DNA from: Alisma plantago-aquatica
Lineage: Eukaryota; Streptophyta; Magnoliopsida; Alismatales; Alismataceae
Assembly (NCBI GenBank): GCA_963693085.1
Contig: OY856412.1
Location: 1,406,828,694 to 1,406,892,693 of the forward strand
Direction of reading: 5' to 3'
Length of the DNA: 64,000 nucleotides
Below the pieces are notes generated by a model. It saw only the letters and a list, made by a program, of their open reading frames with translations. It was not told the origin of the DNA and made no database searches. Shown piece after piece: positions 58,440 to 64,000 of this stretch (positions are counted from its first letter, which is position 1; each line of letters starts with the position of its first letter). The translations under genes and the position numbers were made by a program.

Positions 58440-59121
58440 TGTAACACCCAGATTTTCATAACACATGAGTGGAAGCTATATATTTTTTTTTCATCTGGGA
58501 GTGTCACACACATGATAATCATTGCAATAAAAGCAAATGAAACACTTTGCATTGAGTAAAACTGATTCATACATAGTTCTTGATAAAAGAAAAACTACAA
58601 CTCATCTAATATACTCTGGAAACAAGACTATGCATAAAAAGAGATGTCTAAACTCTGGACCGTCTTGGTAGATGGCACCCCACTAGGCAAGCCTAGAAAT
58701 CTCCTAGACCTTTACTTGTTCTTTTAATCCTCAGCTGCTCCAAAACCTGCGGACATCATGTCCCCATCCATGCATTGGGAAAAATAACAGTCGTTAGAGT
58801 AAGTGGCATGAGTATTCTAAAATGCTCATTACTGAAGAGCTAACAATGTTACAAAAATATTCTTGGACACTATAAAACTAATAGCAAATGCTGATTAAAA
58901 TCTGAAAACATAATATCTCTTGACTTCTTTAACTGTTATCTTTCTACTCTATCTTTTTGGAGACCTATACCACGGATCTCATGACCTACACCAAAGTGTC
59001 TAGGTCATACATATCTCATCTGAATTCCTCTCATCACACTCATGGATGAGATTACAGACATACTCTAATCTAAAGTATCTTTTACTTACGATTTTTATCT
59101 GTTTGTGGCCACCATTATACA

Positions 59122-59336
59122 ATAAGTCCTCCTGAATTGGCGTATCTACGCCCTGAATTGGTACTAAAGTACCCTGAATTGGCACTACATGCCTCTGAAT
59201 GACACCGAGGTGTCTCTGAATTGGCGTGACTACGCCCTGAATTGGTACCGCAACACCTCTGAATTGGAGTAAACACTCCTCTGAATTGGCAACAGATGCC
59301 TCTGAAACGTCCCGGGACTACTGAATGAGGACTTAT
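59122..59336. repeat. Nine-hairpin array with outer stem, LTR of D, copy 1
   Basis: Outer arms ATAAGTCCT (59122-59130) and AGGACTTAT (59328-59336) are perfectly complementary. Inside, units of about 21 bp each start CTGAATT and carry their own stem: GGCGT/ACGCC (59139), GGTAC/GTACC (59160), GGCA/TGCC (59181), GACAC/GTGTC (59201), GGCGT/ACGCC (59223), a weak GGT/ACC (59244), GGAGT/ACTCC (59266), GGCA/TGCC (59288) and GTCCC/GGGAC (59309). The 74-codon minus ORF is a by-product. Confidence 0.95.
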
Positions 59337-59379
59337 CATATAATGTCTTATGTGAAGGTTTCGACTTATTTATCTTAAG

Positions 59380-59610
59380 TCTAAACTTACTTAATTCTTA
59401 ATCTGAACTGAAGCTGAATACTGATAGCTTTACTGAATATTGAATCTGAACTTATCTTATATTAAAACTGAACACTGAAAACTGAACTTATCTGAAACTG
59501 ATTACTGAGTACTGAGCATGTACTGAATTCTAAATCTGAATCTAAATCTCTTATTCTTAAATTATGAACTGAATCTACATCTGAGTATGAATATGAATCT
59601 CAATTACTTC
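59380..59610. repeat. CTGAA-rich stretch next to the hairpin array
   Basis: CTGAA, CTGAATCT and ACTGA recur about twenty times with no fixed period. Possibly decayed units of the adjacent array. Confidence 0.55.
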
Positions 59611-62320
59611 ATAATTGAGATTGGCTCTAAAACCCTTATCGTGTATCTTTATTCATAATCTTGCTACTCACACCAGGAGTAGTATAAGTCTGAATATAAA
59701 TCTAATATCCATATTATCTAGATAATCCTTAATCTAATTCTTCAATCTGATAGGAATACCATAGCTATTTTTGATACTAAATATATGACAACTAAGCCTA
59801 CATGCTTAGGGAACGGATCTGAACTAAATATGGAAATACGAAGTATATGAGAGTTCTTAAGTATCAAATATCTAAACTAATGTGATTTTTGAAAAGATAA
59901 CTCGAAATCTATAAAATCTCAATAAGTCATCTCAATACATCCCTATGAACCTAAATCTTAAATCTTAAAGTAGAAATCATATAAAGTCTCATCGTGCAAC
60001 TTAATCATGACTTAATGCCTCATAATTTGATAATATCGTCATAAACTCATGTTACAATATATTTTGATCCCAATAACACCTTTATCTTGGAAATTGGGGC
60101 ATGGTCTACCATGTACAACACCCATATTCTCACATAATACTTAACCTCTTATACACTAATCTTTCTAAGGAATCCATCTCACTTCTTAATTCTTAGATCG
60201 CCACATAAATAAAAAACCTTGATGACATGTTCCTACTTGAATTCTTGGCATGCAATTAAATCCATACACGAGGAAAAATATTAACAATATTTTCTACTCG
60301 AAATATCAATACATGATTAATGACCCTAATAACATATTTGTACTTAAAATTCTTATACATTGTTATACCACATAATCATGAAAGGGTGGCAGTCTTATTT
60401 TTATCTCATATCTTGTAGTCCTGAATATCCATATAAATATCTTAAAGGGATATATAGAAATATATTTTCTTATCCTTCTCATGAACTTAAGTCATGATCT
60501 AGAATCCTTCCATGACACATCACTACTTAAGGTGTTGAGCATATAAATTTCTACAATCATAAGCACACAAAATCTTTCTTACATATTAACTCAGAATTTA
60601 GGGCATGAAGGTCTTAACTAAGAAGCATGTAAATGTACATAGTTTGATAAAGATAAATACTCATGGGCATGAACCACTTACCTCGAATACTCGATAAATC
60701 TTGATTTGTGTGGGGGAGCTAATTGGTGTGCATACATTGCTATCCATATTCTGGAGCTTTGATCTCGTAGCTTCCTGAAGACGAACCAAGCCCCTACCTT
60801 GGCTGCTTCGAGCACCTTTGAGGGTCGCGGTCTAAGTCTGACCTTCCTTGGTCAACCTAGTCGCAGAATGGTTCATCTGGAAGTAGACCCAACATAATAG
60901 AGACAATCTATACTGATCGACTCCTATCTTTGCTTCCTTTGTTTCCGTCAAAAGAATAGTCGATGTACGTAGTGCAAGATCACAGGGTGGGCAGTTTCTC
61001 ATCTGTGTCGATCCTAAACACAGTCTTTTGAAGACCTCATCGCCGGGCCTTCTTTTCTGACATGAGGCATCCGGAAGCATTACATCCATGTCTGAACCTG
61101 ATGCAGACCTTTAGTGGCGGTGGAAACATATGACATATCATCAGATCGAGGTCACAGTCTCCCTTCATTCCGTTTGGTTGGAGCTATTTGGCTGGAAAAA
61201 AAACCCACACCTTTTGAGGAAACATATCTAACTCCAATCCTCGTGGTGGTTTTCGTACCTTACATCATCTGTGTCGGCGGCATGACTCTGAACTGTAGAG
61301 GCTGATATGGTTTTCTATGGGTAGTCACGATGAGAATCGGCAGCCAAGGGTTTCTCCTAATATATGTTTCATTACCTCGTCATGGAAGATTCTCGAATAT
61401 CTATTAAAATATTGCAATACGTTCTCATCTTTCCATGTAGATGCAACCATCGAAATGAGAGGAATATGCTATGGGATTGATTCAAACGGAAATATTAAGT
61501 GGTGTCACATCTAACCTTTATCCCCTACTTTTTCTACACAACTAACTCTATTTATCGCGTTTACAAATCAATTAGATTTTGTTTTAAATAAACATATAGG
61601 TAAAGGCACTAATCTTTTTACTAAACCCAGACTTACTCCCACAAACTACGCTATATTATCATATATCCATGGTTATTTTGATGTCTCTCTCAACCAATTC
61701 TATTCCAGTATGTTGCACGTTTATATTTCATATATTAATCTATTATCTAATTATCTTGTCCAAACAAAACTTCAAGTAATTCCATATTTTGTTACCATCT
61801 TGTAAATTATATCTCTTAACTTGCTTATTTAAAACATATCATTATTTTGACAAAAGTACCAACATTTCCATATAGCATTTTATTTAGTAATTAACCCCAA
61901 ACTGATGTATTTATTTTACTTAGGTAATAACTCACAATCTCCTCATGTGAAAGGGGTAAATTTAAAAAAACAACAAAGCGTCCAATAAAAATTTAAATAA
62001 ATTTATAAATCTCCAAATTTCAATAACTTGTCCTATTTTATGTGTAGAATATTTTAGTGGGGTTTGTTTTGCATAAAGGTGACCAGAAAGGTGACTATAT
62101 TTAAAATAAGATATATCTTTAGTATTAAGTAACTAATTATCCAGGTATAGTTAGGCCTTGGAAATTTATGGCGTAATTTTCCAACGTTTTCTCTAAAAGG
62201 AGAAATTATTAGTGCATTCTAATTGTCTAATTATGGATAATGACCCATTTATATATAATGATGACCATGAATAATATATATTTAAGAAATTATATAAAGT
62301 GTTAAAATGAGGATGTTACA

Positions 62321-63055
62321 ATTCTACCCACCTTAAAATAAATTTCGTCCTCGAAATTTCTCTAGGCTACTACCCACCTTAGGGTTCTACTTACCCCTTC
62401 ATTCATTCTAAGGCACACACTTATGTTCAAATTCTTACATGAAAAGAACTATGTAATGTATTCTCATAAAATATTTATGTGAGAATCATCTATTACCTTG
62501 GCTTACTGTTCAACTCATACTTAGGGTTTATGAAACTATCTTGGCTTTATACTTAGGGCATCTACCTCAACCTTGTCATGAATTCCTAACTTTAGTTGCA
62601 CGTGATTGCCTAACCTTGGGTTCTTCGGGTAACTCCTACATTCCTAGATATGTGGTGATCAGGCACATACCCAGAGATGTAGGATCCTAACATACTATCC
62701 CTCACTAACCCAATAACACATGCGTCCCATACCACATGGGCTAGTAAGAAAGTAGAGATGCATAAAAGTCTAGTGCTTATGGCATTGCTTTTCAATTCTC
62801 AATTGGCTGGCCATAACCATTGAGAACGGAGAAGCAACCTCATTAGCTAGGGTTAGGTTGAAACATGAGACCTAGAATATAAACATCCCTCTCAGACATC
62901 TATATTTCTTCTAAGGTGAAAACTATGGGTCATTCTATGTCATTGTATCTTTCTATGGGAATCTATCCCTAAACTCTAATCTCTTATCTCTTCAAGGTGA
63001 CTATGAGAATCATGTTTGCCAAGTGGCCATTTACCAAATTGCTCTGATACCATAT
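62321..63055 (-). other. Intact interior of element D
   Basis: 735 bp. A purine tract lies at the left (minus AAGGTGGGTAGAAT, preceded by GAGGACGAAATTT, a phrase common before gypsy 3' LTRs) and the primer-binding site at 63041-63052. No ORF of note, so it is fully dependent on other elements. Confidence 0.85.
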
Positions 63056-64000
63056 TGTAACACCCAGATTTTCATAACACATGAGCGGAAGCTATACATA
63101 TTTTTTTCATCTGGGAGTGTCACACACATGATAATCATTGCAATAAAAGCAAATGAAACACTTTGCATTGAGTAAAACTGATTCATACATAGTTCTTGAT
63201 AAAAGAAAAACTACAACTCATCTAATATACTCTGGAAACAAGACTATGCATAAAAAGAGATGTCTAAACTCTGGACCGTCTTGGTAGATGGCACCCCACT
63301 AGGCAAGCCTAGAAATCTCCTAGACCTTTACTTGTTCTTTTAATCCTCAGCTGCTCCAAAACCTGCGGACATCATGTCCCCATCCATGCATTGGGAAAAA
63401 TAACAGTCGTTAGAGTAAGTGGCATGAGTATTCTAAAATGCTCATTACTGAAGAGCTAACAATGTTACAAAAATATTCTTGGACACTATAAAACTAATAG
63501 CAAATGCTGATTAAAATCTGAAAACATAATATCTCTTGACTTCTTTAACTGTTATCTTTCTACTCTATCTTTTTGGAGACCTATACCACGGATCTCATGA
63601 CCTACACCAAAGTGTCTAGGTCATACATACCTCATCTGAATTCCTCTCATCACACTCATGGATGAGATTACAGACATACTCTAATCTAAAGTATCTTTTA
63701 CTTACGATTTTTATCTGTTTGTGGCCACCATTATACAATAAGTCCTCCTGAATTGGCGTATCTACGCCCTGAATTGGTACTAAAGTACCCTGAATTGGCA
63801 CTACATGCCTCTGAATGACACCGAGGTGTCTCTGAATTGGCGTGACTACGCCCTGAATTGGTACCGCAACACCTCTGAATTGGAGTAAACACTCCTCTGA
63901 ATTGGCAACAGATGCCTCTGAAACGTCCCGGGACTACTGAATGAGGACTTATCATATAATGTCTTATGTGAAGGTTTCGACTTATTTATCTTAAGTCTAA
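63056..64000 (-). repeat. Second LTR of element D, partial
   Basis: Runs off the window. Offset from the first copy is a constant 4616 bp where checked (array start and array end). Confidence 0.9.
63738..63952. repeat. Nine-hairpin array with outer stem, LTR of D, copy 2
   Basis: Same units, same outer stem and same length as 59122-59336; I saw no change in any stem. Confidence 0.95.

Larger units (their letters stand above)
58440..62320 (-). repeat. Full LTR of element D
   Basis: 3881 bp, TGTAACACCC...GGATGTTACA. Its first 945 bp match 63056-64000 with only a handful of substitutions. By orientation U3 is AT-rich (62320-61520), then comes a less AT-rich section (about 61500-60700), then the hairpin-array leader. 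ORFs 60832-61089 and 61114-61305 lie in the GC-richer section and show no domain. Confidence 0.88.
57992..64000 (-). mobile_element. Element D: tandem large-LTR element with short interior
   Basis: Read on the minus strand: LTR (63056 to beyond the window), 735-bp interior, full LTR (62320-58440), second interior shortened to 412 bp, and a 39-bp LTR stub (58030-57992). Each interior starts with an initiator-Met primer-binding site; the intact one ends in a purine tract. No coding domain was found anywhere. This is the layout of a large retrotransposon derivative amplified as a tandem by LTR recombination. The left target flank is GAGTG. Confidence 0.85.

Noticed and set aside
59115..59339. 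74-codon minus-strand ORF (and its twin at 63731-63955)
   Set aside because: Coincides exactly with the hairpin array; composition follows the 21-bp units (multiple of three).
60832..61305. ORFs in the GC-richer part of LTR D as a captured gene
   Set aside because: Opposite strands, short and without motifs; the position fits the LTR promoter/leader region.

Overview
This is plant nuclear DNA, AT-rich and built almost entirely from nested LTR retrotransposons. Polyproteins of the Ty1/copia type (order PR-IN-RT-RH) and the Ty3/gypsy type (order PR-RT-RH-IN) are both present. The primer-binding sites match plant initiator-Met tRNA (TGGTATCAGAGC and variants), and the terminal repeats are several kb long. 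I see no host gene I can defend, no tRNA or rRNA, and no CRISPR. The host is probably an angiosperm with a repeat-rich genome; I cannot name the species.

Layout. (1) 1-2659: old, unassigned flank. (2) Element E, a truncated minus-strand SIRE-like copia (2660-3429 and 12580-about 13570), is split by element A, a complete plus-strand copia (3430-12574, target duplication GTTAT). (3) About 13571-16314: unassigned, but it holds one LTR-type module. (4) Element B, a minus-strand SIRE-like copia (16315-35318), carries two nested insertions: H (18032-20989, duplication GTTGA) and G1 (25434-30517, duplication GTTAG). (5) Element I, a minus-strand element with a 1.1-kb non-coding interior (35319-39030). 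(6) Element F, a minus-strand Ty3/gypsy (40027-52411), is split in RNase H by G2 (43636-49005, duplication GGTAG), an inverted second copy of G1. (7) Element C, a plus-strand non-autonomous SIRE derivative (52412-57991), sits in the 5' LTR of F. (8) Element D (57992 to the window end) sits in the 3' LTR of C; it is a tandem array of 3.9-kb LTRs separated by a 735-bp interior. The insertion order is F, then C, then D; F, then G2; B, then H and G1; E, then A.

Coding capacity is relic. A keeps one reading frame broken only by stop codons. B and F carry stops and frameshifts. C has one clean gag-derived ORF. B and E also carry an extra 3' ORF with a very acidic tail.

The most unusual signal is structural. 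Unrelated LTR families here carry arrays of short inverted repeats whose stems change from unit to unit while staying self-complementary. Examples are the 21-bp hairpin units in D closed by a 9-bp outer stem, the 132-bp higher-order repeat in G2, the GC-rich block in H, the 65-bp-period hairpins in B, C and E, and the CCGATCGG palindromes in A. In G1 and G2 the array-rich DNA lies between a donor-like AAG|GTRAG and an acceptor-like CTCAC...TTTTTAG|G. The acceptor module recurs in H, in F and near 14450. This suggests, as inference only, very long LTR leaders whose hairpin-rich part might be spliced out.
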